From Thiothrix sp. (GTDB lineage Bacteria; Pseudomonadota; Gammaproteobacteria; Thiotrichales; Thiotrichaceae): a DNA stretch of 64,000 bases. Shown piece by piece: positions 1-7,504 of the stretch. Position 1 is the stretch's first letter. Each line of letters begins with the position of its first letter. Made by a program: the position numbers and the translations under genes. The stretch spans positions 351,526 through 415,525 of the forward strand of contig SSFA01000008.1 in the NCBI GenBank assembly GCA_008015155.1, written 5' to 3'. Below the pieces are notes generated by a model, which was not told the origin of the DNA, did no database searches, and worked only from the letters and a program-made list of their open reading frames with translations.

Positions 1-363
1 GCGGCCTTGGACACTTCAACTGTTTTAGAAACACCCACTGTTTTAACCCCTTCAACTGTACCGGAACAGTTCAATCTGTCTAAAAATACAGCAGAAGGGG
101 ATAGAAATACTGAAAAATACAGCAGTTTTTATGCCGCTTATGATGAAGCGCTACGGACTGGAGTAGTCGGGCGAGCTACTGTTAGGCCAACTAAACAATG
201 GCTCGCAGAACAGTTAAAACAGTCCGAAGTACAGTTAAATACCGTTGAGCGTGACAACTGCGTGAACTGGCTACTCGCAGAAGCGGAGCGGCGCGGTCGT
301 ATTCGTCCTGTGTTTGGGCGTGATGATAAGCATCCCCAAGGACGTTGTGAGGTAGTGAAATGA
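1..363 (+). CDS. C-terminal part of an unknown element protein (5' truncated by window edge)
   Basis: The frame is open from the first base, so the true start lies upstream; the TTG at position 7 is only the first possible start in view. The visible 120 residues begin with a Thr/Val/Pro-rich linker, followed by a compact helical C-terminal domain (FYAAYDEAL, then PTKQWLAEQL, then a NWLLAEAERRG segment). The layout matches the C-terminal domain of the 499-residue membrane protein at 53952-55451, where YGEWLKAV, PTWLWIQKRI and AFFARAMKEG occupy the same relative positions. I infer that both are the tail domain of related proteins, perhaps a winged-helix-like fold. Function unknown. Confidence 0.6.
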   Translation, partial: AALDTSTVLETPTVLTPSTVPEQFNLSKNTAEGDRNTEKYSSFYAAYDEALRTGVVGRATVRPTKQWLAEQLKQSEVQLNTVERDNCVNWLLAEAERRGRIRPVFGRDDKHPQGRCEVVK

Positions 364-611
364 ACGATGAACACAGTCTTGGCCTAACCGACCCACGCAT
401 CATCCAGATTCTGAACCAGACGAAAGAGGGCAGAGCCAAACTTCAAAGTTGGCAAGAACGCAAAGCGAAAGAATCACCTCAGCCTCAACACAATGAGCCA
501 AGCCTTTCACTGAAAAACTTTATCAATGCCCTCGTGTTTTCCCTGATTATTGCAGCGCTGCTAACACTTTTGATGATTGGGATTATTGAGGTGATACGGT
601 GGATTTTTTAA
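360..611 (+). CDS. Small protein with C-terminal membrane helix
   Basis: This 83-residue protein starts at an ATG that overlaps the previous stop by 4 bp (ATGA), so the two genes are translationally coupled. The first half is charged and soluble; residues about 52-82 form one strongly hydrophobic helix (FINALVFSLIIAALLTLLMI region). That suggests a tail-anchored inner-membrane protein with its N-terminus in the cytoplasm. A rho-independent terminator follows 5 bp after the stop, so it is the last gene of its operon. I do not recognise a family. Confidence 0.6.
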   Translation: MNDEHSLGLTDPRIIQILNQTKEGRAKLQSWQERKAKESPQPQHNEPSLSLKNFINALVFSLIIAALLTLLMIGIIEVIRWIF

Positions 612-615
612 TGAC

Positions 616-636
616 AAGCCCGCGAGTCGGGCTTTT
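616..636 (+). terminator. Rho-independent terminator
   Basis: Seven-base arms AAGCCCG and CGGGCTT enclose a five-base loop and run into a short T tract. It closes the operon ending at 611. Confidence 0.8.
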
Positions 637-647
637 ATTTTGGATCA

Positions 648-899
648 ATGATGAGTATTAAGCAAAAACGAGAGACTGAAAAAATCCTAGGGCGGAAAGG
701 CATTGCAAAAAGAATACATAATCTTGCGTATGAAATAATTAAAGCATCATCCTATCAAGAGGTAATGGAATTAGCAGGGCGAATAAGTGTATTAGCTGAT
801 ACTGCTAGTTATGATAGTTACTGGAGTGAAAAGGTAAGTAATGGAAAATTTAAAGAATGTGGAAACATAGACTGCTACAACTTGGATAGGTCAAAATGA
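648..899 (+). CDS. Unknown small element protein
   Basis: An 83-residue charged protein rich in Lys and Glu, with no membrane segment or signal peptide. The start is ATG 648 or ATG 651; neither has a convincing ribosome binding site. It overlaps the next gene by 4 bp (ATGA), which supports it as a real coupled gene. Base composition is AT-rich like the rest of this element. No family recognised. Confidence 0.5.
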   Translation: MMSIKQKRETEKILGRKGIAKRIHNLAYEIIKASSYQEVMELAGRISVLADTASYDSYWSEKVSNGKFKECGNIDCYNLDRSK

Positions 900-1243
900 A
901 GCGAATGGAACATCAACTTCCCATTAAGTTCAAATCTGAAATAGAATTAACCCAAATTAATATATGGAAGCCGCCTAGTTATTTTTTAGGGGTTAGGATG
1001 CTAGGTAATATAGCCCAGCACGAAACAGGATTATTTTGCGAAAGCAGCGGTCAATATAAAAGCGACTTGCTGCTAGCAGAAAAGCTAGGATTTAAGGATG
1101 GTATTGTTCATGGCTGGAAATTTAAAATATACAACAACAATTTTTGCGTAACGTTAGATTACTGGGGGCAATGTCCTACTACATTCCATCAAGCGTTTGA
1201 TGACGCGATAGTAATTTTTAAAGAGTTAGATTTATTGTGCTAA
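896..1243 (+). CDS. Unknown small element protein
   Basis: A 115-residue soluble protein with many aromatic residues and a beta-rich look (segments WKFKIYNNNFCVTLDYWGQ and FHQAFDDAIVIFKEL). It begins at an ATG overlapping the upstream stop and its own end overlaps the next GTG start, so 648-1479 form a tightly coupled set. No signal peptide. I do not recognise it. Codon use is AT-rich and typical of acquired DNA. Confidence 0.5.
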   Translation: MKRMEHQLPIKFKSEIELTQINIWKPPSYFLGVRMLGNIAQHETGLFCESSGQYKSDLLLAEKLGFKDGIVHGWKFKIYNNNFCVTLDYWGQCPTTFHQAFDDAIVIFKELDLLC

Positions 1244-1479
1244 CAAAACTCTTCTGGGCGTGCGTAGGCATATTCACGCCAATATTAACGATTGCCGCAA
1301 TAGCACTATTTTGGAAATGGTTTAGTGATATGCGAGAGCTTAGCGACTTTGGATATGATTCAGCAAACCTAGACTACATGCTGAACGGCGTTGTTTACAC
1401 AATAAGTGATATTACACAAGAGTCTGATTTCACTAAGCTTGCAAATGAATATTGGAATCACATTGACCCAACACCATAG
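1237..1479 (+). CDS. Small membrane-anchored protein
   Basis: An 80-residue protein from a GTG start that overlaps the previous gene by 7 bp. Residues about 5-30 form one hydrophobic helix (LFWACVGIFTPILTIAAIALFW region); the rest is acidic and probably soluble. It could be a single-pass inner-membrane protein or carry an uncleaved signal anchor. No family recognised. Support comes from coupling to its neighbour and the clear membrane segment. Confidence 0.45.
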   Translation: MLTKLFWACVGIFTPILTIAAIALFWKWFSDMRELSDFGYDSANLDYMLNGVVYTISDITQESDFTKLANEYWNHIDPTP

Positions 1480-1534
1480 TCTAGGATCTGGTCAAGAAGC
1501 AACGGAAACTAACGCTGAAAGCATGGGGTGTGAA

Positions 1535-1726
1535 ATGACAGAAACAGAAAACCAGCTTCTACAGCTATTAGCTGATATACGCAAAGCCGCTGGTGATGAG
1601 AAAGGGCATCTAATGCAGCATGAGTTAATAGATCACATTAAGCGGTTAAAAGCAGCATCCGATAAACTTGAAAAAATAGAAAAAGCAAGAATCGATTGGG
1701 AAGAGAATGCTAATGAAACCAAATAA
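1535..1726 (+). CDS. Unknown small helical protein
   Basis: The same frame is open further upstream (to 1406), but I choose ATG 1535, which has a purine-rich GGGGTGTGA just ahead of it. The resulting 63 residues are almost all helix-forming and charged (TETENQLLQLLADIRKAAG, then RLKAASDKLEKIEKA), so a short coiled coil is likely. It overlaps the next gene by 20 bp. No function can be assigned. Confidence 0.45.
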   Translation: MTETENQLLQLLADIRKAAGDEKGHLMQHELIDHIKRLKAASDKLEKIEKARIDWEENANETK

Positions 1727-2138
1727 AGACAGCGTTCTAACAAACATGCTTGAGCAGCTCAAATCACTAGCTGTATACGACACTGAACTATATTCCCGCG
1801 CCATGCAGGAAGCGGGAAGACTAGCTAAAAATGGCATGGGTGAACAAGCGATACAGCTTAGAGATGCAATTGATGAATCAAAGATGATATTTAATAAAGA
1901 TGTAATTTCTACGCCACGTAATTCTTTAAAAAATAATCATCTTATTGGCTACAAAGAACAGTTATTAAAAGACATGCAATCCGCAGACACAAAGCAAAAG
2001 CCAATCACATTCGGTAATGGCTACTGCGCTCTAGCATGTCCTTATTTCAAGCCTGATAAGCCCGAAACACTGAGCGCTGAGTGTCTACTAGATGGCAAAA
2101 CTATTATTTACCAAGATTGGTTTATAGCACATTGTTGA
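1707..2138 (+). CDS. Unknown element protein with C-terminal Cys cluster
   Basis: 143 residues. The N-terminal two thirds are helical and charged. The C-terminal part holds cysteines in a GYCALACPYF segment, a further Cys in SAECLLDG and a Cys as last residue. This looks like a small metal-binding or disulfide-containing module, but the number and spacing fit no family I know. Start ATG 1707; ATG 1713 is an alternative. Thirteen bases separate it from the next gene, which also contains cysteines. Confidence 0.5.
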   Translation: MLMKPNKDSVLTNMLEQLKSLAVYDTELYSRAMQEAGRLAKNGMGEQAIQLRDAIDESKMIFNKDVISTPRNSLKNNHLIGYKEQLLKDMQSADTKQKPITFGNGYCALACPYFKPDKPETLSAECLLDGKTIIYQDWFIAHC

Positions 2139-2151
2139 ATAAGGATGAATA

Positions 2152-2361
2152 GTGACAGCAAAACTCATGAACGATATTTGCCGCTGCACTGGCGACACAG
2201 AAATAGACGGAGAAGTCAAAGTATGTCCAGCTCGTAATCAATGCCTACGCTATTTAGAGCGCGAGACGTTTAGAGGAAAAGTGTATCAGTATCCAATTAT
2301 GTCAGCGCCAACTATTAAAGAGTCGGGCTGTGCTTCGCTGATCAAGCCTAGCAACTACTAA
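2152..2361 (+). CDS. Unknown small Cys-rich protein
   Basis: A 69-residue protein starting at GTG 2152, chosen because AAGGA lies 6 bases upstream. Five cysteines fall in its length (CRC near the start, then VCPARNQC, then GCAS), a pattern compatible with a small zinc-binding domain. Such proteins occur in phage early regions, but I cannot name a family. It directly follows another Cys-containing gene, so the two may act together. A hairpin follows 46 bp after the stop. Confidence 0.5.
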   Translation: MTAKLMNDICRCTGDTEIDGEVKVCPARNQCLRYLERETFRGKVYQYPIMSAPTIKESGCASLIKPSNY

Positions 2362-2407
2362 TTCTTAAAATACTAGTAGTTAATTAAAAATCAATTACTT
2401 ACATCAT

Positions 2408-2431
2408 GCCACCTACATCAATGAAGGTGGC
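2408..2431 (+). terminator. Hairpin after the Cys-rich genes, possible terminator
   Basis: Perfect 7-bp arms GCCACCT and AGGTGGC with a 10-base loop. The following sequence (AATCCTAATTTT) has only a weak T stretch, so it may be a weak terminator or an RNA structure ahead of the tiny frame at 2444. Confidence 0.4.
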
Positions 2432-2443
2432 AATCCTAATTTT

Positions 2444-2533
2444 ATGGTACGAACTCAAATGATTAAAACCCTAACGATAGACACTGATCTAATCATCTAC
2501 GCTTTTCACTACTGCTTAGGCCGCCACACCTAA
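2444..2533 (+). CDS. Possible 29-residue micro-ORF
   Basis: ATG 2444 opens 29 codons with an internal TIDTDLIIYAFHYCLGRHT stretch. This resembles the pattern of short phage proteins with a LxYALGRxTY-like motif, but it stops right after the motif, so it could be a decayed remnant. There is no clear ribosome binding site. It sits between a hairpin and a terminator. Low confidence. Confidence 0.25.
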   Translation: MVRTQMIKTLTIDTDLIIYAFHYCLGRHT

Positions 2534-2563
2534 ATATTAGTTAAATATTTTTCGATAGCTAAC

Positions 2564-2587
2564 AGCGCCCACTGAGGCGCTTTTTTC
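2564..2587 (+). terminator. Rho-independent terminator ahead of the xis/int-type gene pair
   Basis: Arms AGCGCC and GGCGCT enclose a six-base loop and are followed by six T. It separates the small-gene operon from the DUF4224-like gene and the integrase. Confidence 0.8.
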
Positions 2588-2603
2588 ATTTAAAGGGGAA
2601 GCA

Positions 2604-2831
2604 ATGGACAACAGAATAATCCCATACGAAGAACTAAGAGAGTTGCTTGGCACGACCACACCGGCTGAAACACTAATTGTTACTCAGAAAAGGGGTATTC
2701 CGGTTCAACTCTCTAAACATAATTCACCTCGCCCCTTCACAACCCTGCGAGCATTAGAAAGCTCAATGGGCATGAAACAAAACTCTGATATATCATCCAA
2801 CGATGAAGAGTTTGTTGTAAAAATCATATAA
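2604..2831 (+). CDS. Small DUF4224-like protein upstream of integrase
   Basis: 75 residues with a strong ribosome binding site (AAAGGGGAAGC) before ATG 2604. The order EELRELLGTTTPAETL, then RGIPVQLS, then RPFTTLRALE follows the layout of DUF4224 proteins, small phage proteins found just upstream of integrases of this type. A role as excisionase or recombination regulator is inferred from position. It ends 11 bp before the integrase and the two share an operon. The C-terminal tail is acidic and not conserved in my memory of the family. Confidence 0.55.
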   Translation: MDNRIIPYEELRELLGTTTPAETLIVTQKRGIPVQLSKHNSPRPFTTLRALESSMGMKQNSDISSNDEEFVVKII

Positions 2832-2842
2832 GAGGAGGATAT

Positions 2843-3973
2843 ATGGCAGGAACTCGCAGAGTAAAAACACCCTACCCGCTGCCTTATGTTTACGTAAACA
2901 AGGGGCGAGTAGAGTATAGGCCGAGGGTCAGCTTTGAAGATAGAGAGCAAGGTGTGCCAGTTGATAAAGGCGGGTTTTTGAAACCGCCTATTAAGTTAGG
3001 TGTGGAAGGCGATTCACTAGAGGATATAACTAAGGCATGGCTAGCCGCTAAATCCTCTATTCGCCGTGAAACTGTTTACAAAACTTGCACACTCTACTGG
3101 ATTTTAGACAAGTATCAGCATTCTCGAAAATATGCAGAACTAGCACCTTCTTCGCAAAAGCGAAATAAAAACCTCATCAAAATCCTTGAACACAAACTCG
3201 AAATTAACGGAAAGCCTGCAACCCTAGGTGATTTGCACATAAAAGCCATAAATAAGCCATTATTCAGAGCATTGGCAGAGCGTCGGTTAAATGATTATCG
3301 TGCCTCTGGTAACAAAGGCGAGGTACAAGTTAATCGAGAAATCACACTAATATCATCAGCGCTATCATGGGCGGTTAGTAACCTTCCTGAACTGGCAGAA
3401 CTAGGCATCCATGAAAACCCTTTGCTCAAAATAGAAAAAATCAAAGAGCACCAGAACGAGCGATATATCACAGACCAAGAATATGAGATTCAGTACCAGA
3501 TTGCTGCTGAGGTCTCTGACTACTTACAGCCAGTCATGGAGCTAACCTATCTCACGGCCTCACGCGGCATTGAAACGCTGGATTTAAAGTTATCGGATTG
3601 CTCAGAAATTGGCATTAAGACGACACGGCGCAAAGGCAGTCGGGACAACATTATTCTGTGGTCGCCACGGCTTTTAGCAGCTAAAGAGGCTGCACTGGCT
3701 TTGCATAAATCGCGCAAGATACGCCAGATCGACCCGCATTTAATACCCGGCTTTAGTGGTGGGGCCTTGGCAAAATCAACCCTTGATGCAGCTTTTCAAC
3801 GACTTAAGAATTTAATGGAAAGCAGAGGATTAGCAGATACCTATTTTTCACTGCACCTTCTTAAAGCAAAGGGAGTTAGTGATTCGGATGATAAGGGTAT
3901 TGCAGGTCATGTAACCGAAGCTATGCGCCAACGTTATGACGTAAAAGTACACGAGCATAAGCCAGCTCGGTAG
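2843..3973 (+). CDS. Phage-type tyrosine integrase
   Basis: 376 residues, a normal full length. It would catalyse site-specific integration and excision of the element. The catalytic set is visible: Arg241 in TASRGIETLDL, His338 with Lys341 in LHLLKAKG (a subfamily in which the usual HxxR reads HxxK), Gly355-His356 and the nucleophile Tyr365 in MRQRYDV. The N-terminal 60 residues contain an arm-type DNA-binding region of the phage-integrase kind (YVYVNKGRVEYRP). The start has AGAGGAGG upstream. Its 3' end points at tRNA-Leu(TAA) about 105 bp away, the probable attachment gene. It looks intact. Confidence 0.93.
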   Translation: MAGTRRVKTPYPLPYVYVNKGRVEYRPRVSFEDREQGVPVDKGGFLKPPIKLGVEGDSLEDITKAWLAAKSSIRRETVYKTCTLYWILDKYQHSRKYAELAPSSQKRNKNLIKILEHKLEINGKPATLGDLHIKAINKPLFRALAERRLNDYRASGNKGEVQVNREITLISSALSWAVSNLPELAELGIHENPLLKIEKIKEHQNERYITDQEYEIQYQIAAEVSDYLQPVMELTYLTASRGIETLDLKLSDCSEIGIKTTRRKGSRDNIILWSPRLLAAKEAALALHKSRKIRQIDPHLIPGFSGGALAKSTLDAAFQRLKNLMESRGLADTYFSLHLLKAKGVSDSDDKGIAGHVTEAMRQRYDVKVHEHKPAR

Positions 3974-3978
3974 CAATT

Positions 3979-4009
3979 GTTCGGAGCGAAGGGTTTCAAT
4001 GTTCGGAGC
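3979..4009. repeat. Direct repeat GTTCGGAGC x2 between integrase and tRNA
   Basis: GTTCGGAGC occurs at 3979-3987 and 4001-4009, each preceded by CAAT or CAATT. The copies are 22 bp apart, two helical turns, and lie in the 105-bp gap between integrase and tRNA-Leu. This fits integrase or excisionase arm sites of an att region; that role is inferred. The rest of the gap shows nothing else clear. Confidence 0.45.
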
Positions 4010-4077
4010 TTATTTTTAGCAGTAGATTTTATCTAAAACAAAAACCATCTAAGTTGTTGATTTACAATCATCAGAAG

Positions 4078-4166
4078 TGGTGCCCAGGGCCGGAGTCGAA
4101 CCGGCACGGATGTTACCATCCGAGGGATTTTAAGTCCCTTGCGTCTACCTATTTCGCCACCTGGGC
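4078..4166 (-). tRNA. tRNA-Leu(TAA)
   Basis: Read on the minus strand: acceptor arms GCCCAGG and CCTGGGC, discriminator A and encoded CCA (4078-4080). The anticodon loop CTTAAAA gives anticodon TAA, and a long variable arm typical of tRNA-Leu is present. Its 3' end faces the integrase, so it is the probable integration target of the left element. Confidence 0.95.
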
Positions 4167-4183
4167 AGATGACTTGTCTTTAA

Positions 4184-4257
4184 TGGAGGCTAGGGTCGGA
4201 ATCGAACCGGCGTAGACGGATTTGCAATCCGCTGCATGACCACTCTGCCACCCAGCC
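4184..4257 (-). tRNA. tRNA-Cys(GCA)
   Basis: Minus strand: acceptor arms GGCTGGG and CCTAGCC with one G-T pair, anticodon loop TTGCAAA giving GCA, T loop TTCGATT and encoded CCA. It is 17 bp from tRNA-Leu, so the two are probably co-transcribed. Confidence 0.95.
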
Positions 4258-4269
4258 TTCGTAAAAATT

Positions 4270-4344
4270 TGGAGCGGGAAACGAGGCTCGAACTCGCGAC
4301 CCCAACCTTGGCAAGGTTGTGCTCTACCACTGAGCTATTCCCGC
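4270..4344 (-). tRNA. tRNA-Gly(GCC), copy 1
   Basis: Minus strand: acceptor arms GCGGGAA and TTCCCGC, anticodon loop TTGCCAA giving GCC, encoded CCA. The sequence is identical to the copy at 4395-4469. Confidence 0.95.
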
Positions 4345-4394
4345 TTACTGGCTTGTGACAGCCTGAACTTCATCCAGAATATGCTCCAGAATTC

Positions 4395-4469
4395 TGGAGC
4401 GGGAAACGAGGCTCGAACTCGCGACCCCAACCTTGGCAAGGTTGTGCTCTACCACTGAGCTATTCCCGC
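4395..4469 (-). tRNA. tRNA-Gly(GCC), copy 2
   Basis: Second copy of the same tRNA gene, 50 bp upstream on the minus strand. A four-tRNA operon Gly-Gly-Cys-Leu is likely. The 109 bases between it and the next gene show no feature I can name. Confidence 0.95.
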
Positions 4470-4578
4470 TGAACAGGCTGCGAATAATAATCGCGACCCT
4501 CAGGACTGTCAAGCTTTAAGCATCGAGAAATTAAAAGGCACACTGCTTAGCCGATAATCTGACAAATTTGGACGATAG

Positions 4579-5154
4579 CTAAACCTGTCTAACAGGTAAA
4601 TAATCTTTCAAAATCGCATAAATGGCTGGGCGATTTTGCTGTATTTCCTCTGCGCTCAAACCTTCTAAAGAATGGGGATACTTTAACCAATCTTCAGTTT
4701 CATACAAGTAAAAATCCGGAATACGTTCAATTTGCCGGCGCTTTGGTTTGTAATACGGGACTGCCACACGAATGTCAGAAGGCGTGTTTAAGCGAGCTTT
4801 GCGGCTTAGCTCCCCAATAATTGCCTCAATTGAACGTCCTGTATCAAAGACATCATCGACAATCAACAATCGATCATGGTGTTGGCAATTTTTTACTAGG
4901 TAATTTAAGCCAAACACTTGTACTTGGCGTGCTTGCTGATCAATCCCCGAGTAAGAAGCGGTGCGAATTGAAATATTATCAGCATGAATACCATGAACCG
5001 TTAAATACTCTTGCACGGCGATGCCAATCGGAACACCGCCGCGCCAGATAGCAATAATGAAGGTTGGCTCGAAGCCGCTTTGCAAAATTTGATGCCCTAA
5101 ACGAAACGAATCCTCTAATAAACCTTGTGCAGTGAGATAGCGTTTCGTACTCAT
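4579..5154 (-). CDS. Phosphoribosyltransferase (type I fold)
   Basis: 191 residues. The PRPP-binding motif LLIVDDVFDTGRS is complete and an IAIWRGG segment forms the second loop, as in hypoxanthine/xanthine-type phosphoribosyltransferases. The product should act in the cytoplasm on a purine-type base with PRPP, but the exact base cannot be read from sequence. ATG 5154 has AAAGGA ahead. It has a diverged paralogue at 5490-6074 with the same order of motifs (FxPxFIxxxWRGG, LLIVDDVF, TEDWLxxP), so a local duplication followed by inversion is likely. Between them lies a small TerB-like gene. Confidence 0.85.
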   Translation of the reverse strand: MSTKRYLTAQGLLEDSFRLGHQILQSGFEPTFIIAIWRGGVPIGIAVQEYLTVHGIHADNISIRTASYSGIDQQARQVQVFGLNYLVKNCQHHDRLLIVDDVFDTGRSIEAIIGELSRKARLNTPSDIRVAVPYYKPKRRQIERIPDFYLYETEDWLKYPHSLEGLSAEEIQQNRPAIYAILKDYLPVRQV

Positions 5155-5172
5155 TTTGCTTTAATCCTTTAC

Positions 5173-5385
5173 TTATTTAATCATGCCTTTGCATTCTTCA
5201 ATCAGCTCATCTAAGGCTTTAACAGCAGTTTTAGCTTCGGCTTTAATTTCTTGCAAAAACTCTAACTCACTTTTGCTGACATCACCATCTTTCAATACTA
5301 AAGTTCTAAGCATATCAACTTCTTTAATACTCACATGCCCATCACCTAAAGCGAAGCCTTTTGCAACTTTGCGCCACTCTGCCAT
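5173..5385 (-). CDS. Small TerB-like helical protein
   Basis: 70 residues with AAGGAGT 8 bases before ATG 5385, a good start. Two acidic turns, ALGDGHVSIKEVDML and LKDGDVSKSELEFL, resemble the repeated DGxI/V..E pattern of TerB-like and EF-hand-like helical proteins. Each could bind a divalent ion, but this is inferred. No signal peptide or membrane segment. It lies 18 bp upstream of the phosphoribosyltransferase gene and is probably co-transcribed with it. Confidence 0.6.
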   Translation of the reverse strand: MAEWRKVAKGFALGDGHVSIKEVDMLRTLVLKDGDVSKSELEFLQEIKAEAKTAVKALDELIEECKGMIK

Positions 5386-5489
5386 GATTCTGACTCCTTA
5401 TTGATTTATCATTGAGAATTTGCTTGCGCTTGCTTCCAAGCCAAGCTTCAAGGATTATCAGCTAATCAATTCACAGGTACAATCTGCAG

Positions 5490-6074
5490 ATGGAAAAACG
5501 CTTTCTTGATGAAGAAACTTTAATCCTAGACTCCTTCCGCCTAGGTGTACAAATATATGCGAGTGGCTTTCGTCCAAGCTTCATCGTCGGTTTGTGGCGA
5601 GGTGGAAGTACCGTGGGGATTTATGTGCAGGAATGCCTACAGACCTTAGGTGTTCAGGCTAACCATATTGCTTTGCGCACCTCCTACCGTGGACAACCCC
5701 ATTATCAACAAATGCTAGCTGATCAAGGTGCAGGCATTCGCGTCCATGGCACTCAGTATTTGTTGGAAACGCTGAATCGCGAAGATAGCCTGTTGATCGT
5801 GGATGATGTATTTAGTTCTGGGCATTCGATTGAAGCCGTTCTCAAACGCCTAAGCAACCATCTTAAACGCAATATGCCTGAGCAAGTGAAAATTGCTACG
5901 CTGTGGGAGCGTCCCTCTTTTAATGCGACCGCGCTAAAACCTGATTTTGTGCTACACCAAACCGAAGATTGGTTAGTGTTTCCTTATGAACTGAGTGGCT
6001 TAACCCAAGTGGAAATTTCTGAGCATAAACCTTGGTTAGTGCCACTTTTAGATAAAGCTCGACTGACTAACTAA
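5490..6074 (+). CDS. Phosphoribosyltransferase, paralogue of 4579-5154
   Basis: 194 residues, with the PRPP loop LLIVDDVFSSGHS and an upstream IVGLWRGG. The canonical Thr-Gly of the PRPP loop reads Ser-Gly, a tolerated change. It resembles the minus-strand paralogue along its length, including a C-terminal TEDWLVFPYELSGL block. The two probably differ in base specificity. Transcribed away from the TerB-like gene; no strong ribosome binding site is seen before ATG 5490. Its last 8 bp overlap the end of the convergent oxidase gene. Confidence 0.85.
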   Translation: MEKRFLDEETLILDSFRLGVQIYASGFRPSFIVGLWRGGSTVGIYVQECLQTLGVQANHIALRTSYRGQPHYQQMLADQGAGIRVHGTQYLLETLNREDSLLIVDDVFSSGHSIEAVLKRLSNHLKRNMPEQVKIATLWERPSFNATALKPDFVLHQTEDWLVFPYELSGLTQVEISEHKPWLVPLLDKARLTN

Positions 6075-7443
6075 AAATTTTTCCCGGATTCAGCAAATTA
6101 AGGGGGTCAAGTGCTTGCTTAATCGTGCGCATCACTGCAACAGCACCACCCAACTCCTCCAGTAAATAGGTTTGCTTGCCCTGCCCAATACCATGCTCAC
6201 CCGTGCAAGTGCCTTCCATAGCAATCGCTCGCTGGCTAATGCGCGCAACTATCCCTTCAGCTTTTTCAACCTCAATAGGGTCAGACAAATCGACTAATAA
6301 GATAATGTGGAAATTACCATCACCAACGTGACCGAGGATGGTAGCCACCATCCCTGACGCTTCTAAATCTTGGCGGGTTGCTTCCACACATTCCGCTAAG
6401 CGTGAGATCGGCACACAAGCATCACTTGAATAAGCACGTGCACCCGGACGCAAGGCTTGCGCCGCAAAGAACGCATTATGCCGAGCCTTCCATAATTGCC
6501 CTAACTCTTGCTGATCACTACTCCACTTGAATTCATTGGCTCCAAACTCAGTCGCAATGCTCGCAAACATCTCAGCTTGTTCTGCCACCCCAGCCTCACT
6601 ACCATGAAACTCTACAAAGAGGGTGGGCTGTTCAGCCATAGTCAATTTTGAATAGCGATTACAAGCCTGAATCTGTAAAGCATCCAATAGTTCAATCCGC
6701 GAGACGGGAATGCCTGCTTGAATCGTCATAATCACCGCATTACAAGCAGCCAATACACTAGGAAAAGCACAAACCCCACCTGCGACTACTTCAGGGCGAC
6801 CAAAAACTTTTAAACTTAACTCAGTGATAATCCCTAAAGTGCCTTCTGAGCCTACAAACAAACGGGTTAGGTCATAGCCTGCTGCACTCTTTTTGGCGCG
6901 GCTCGCAGTGCGAATCACTTCCCCTTGAGCAGTCACGACTTCTAAACTCAAAACCACATCTTTCATGGTTCCATAACGCACCGCATTTGTGCCGGAAGCA
7001 CGGGTTGAAGCCATGCCACCTAAACTGGCATTCGCGCCCGGATCAATTGGAAAGAATAAACCTGTATGGCGTAAGGCTTGGTTTAAGGCTTCGCGGGTGA
7101 CACCGGGTTGCACGACAGCTGTCAAATCTTCAGCATAAATATGCAAGACTTTATCCATGCGCGAAACATCAATACAGATGCCGCCTTGCGGAGCGTTCAC
7201 CTGCCCTTCTAAGGAAGTGCCCGTACCAAAAGGAATAATCGGGCAGCGATATTCATTACATAATTTGACCGCATCAATCACCATTTGTTTATCGGTCGCA
7301 AATAGTACTCCTTCCGCTGCTTGATTGGGCAGCCAAGTCTGAGTATTCGCATGTTGCTCACATAAGGTTTGATTAGTCGTGAATAGCTCTCCAAATCTTG
7401 CCTGAAAAGCAGTGATGGCTGCGTGATGTTGCAGATTCGACAT
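6067..7443 (-). CDS. FAD-binding D-lactate dehydrogenase-like oxidoreductase
   Basis: 458 residues, the normal size of the FAD_binding_4/FAD-oxidase_C family (D-lactate dehydrogenase, glycolate oxidase GlcD). The FAD-binding half shows PFGTGTSLEG, then PGANASLGGMASTRASG and LFVGSEGTLGIITE. The C-terminal half has the substrate and metal motif GHVGDGNFH and TCTGEHGIGQGK. The FGTGTSLEG loop is typical of D-lactate dehydrogenase (cytochrome-type) rather than GlcD. It would oxidise a D-2-hydroxyacid and pass electrons to the respiratory chain. A single gene without glcE/glcF neighbours supports lactate dehydrogenase. No signal peptide. Confidence 0.88.
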   Translation of the reverse strand: MSNLQHHAAITAFQARFGELFTTNQTLCEQHANTQTWLPNQAAEGVLFATDKQMVIDAVKLCNEYRCPIIPFGTGTSLEGQVNAPQGGICIDVSRMDKVLHIYAEDLTAVVQPGVTREALNQALRHTGLFFPIDPGANASLGGMASTRASGTNAVRYGTMKDVVLSLEVVTAQGEVIRTASRAKKSAAGYDLTRLFVGSEGTLGIITELSLKVFGRPEVVAGGVCAFPSVLAACNAVIMTIQAGIPVSRIELLDALQIQACNRYSKLTMAEQPTLFVEFHGSEAGVAEQAEMFASIATEFGANEFKWSSDQQELGQLWKARHNAFFAAQALRPGARAYSSDACVPISRLAECVEATRQDLEASGMVATILGHVGDGNFHIILLVDLSDPIEVEKAEGIVARISQRAIAMEGTCTGEHGIGQGKQTYLLEELGGAVAVMRTIKQALDPLNLLNPGKIFS

Positions 7444-7504
7444 GACTAAGTTCCTGTTCCTAATGATGAAATCAGTGTAGGTTTTATACTTTGAATAATA
7501 AAGT

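Larger units (their letters stand above)
1..4100. mobile_element. Right end of an integrated element next to tRNA-Leu(TAA), left end outside window
   Basis: The segment is AT-richer than the host genes to its right. It holds short overlapping unknown genes, two small proteins with several cysteines, a DUF4224-like small protein and a complete tyrosine integrase. The integrase lies about 105 bp from the 3' end of a tRNA-Leu gene, the usual target of such enzymes. All genes run rightward. The left end and the second att copy are not in the window, so prophage versus other integrative element cannot be settled. The right boundary is approximate and placed in the tRNA 3' end by analogy. Confidence 0.7.
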
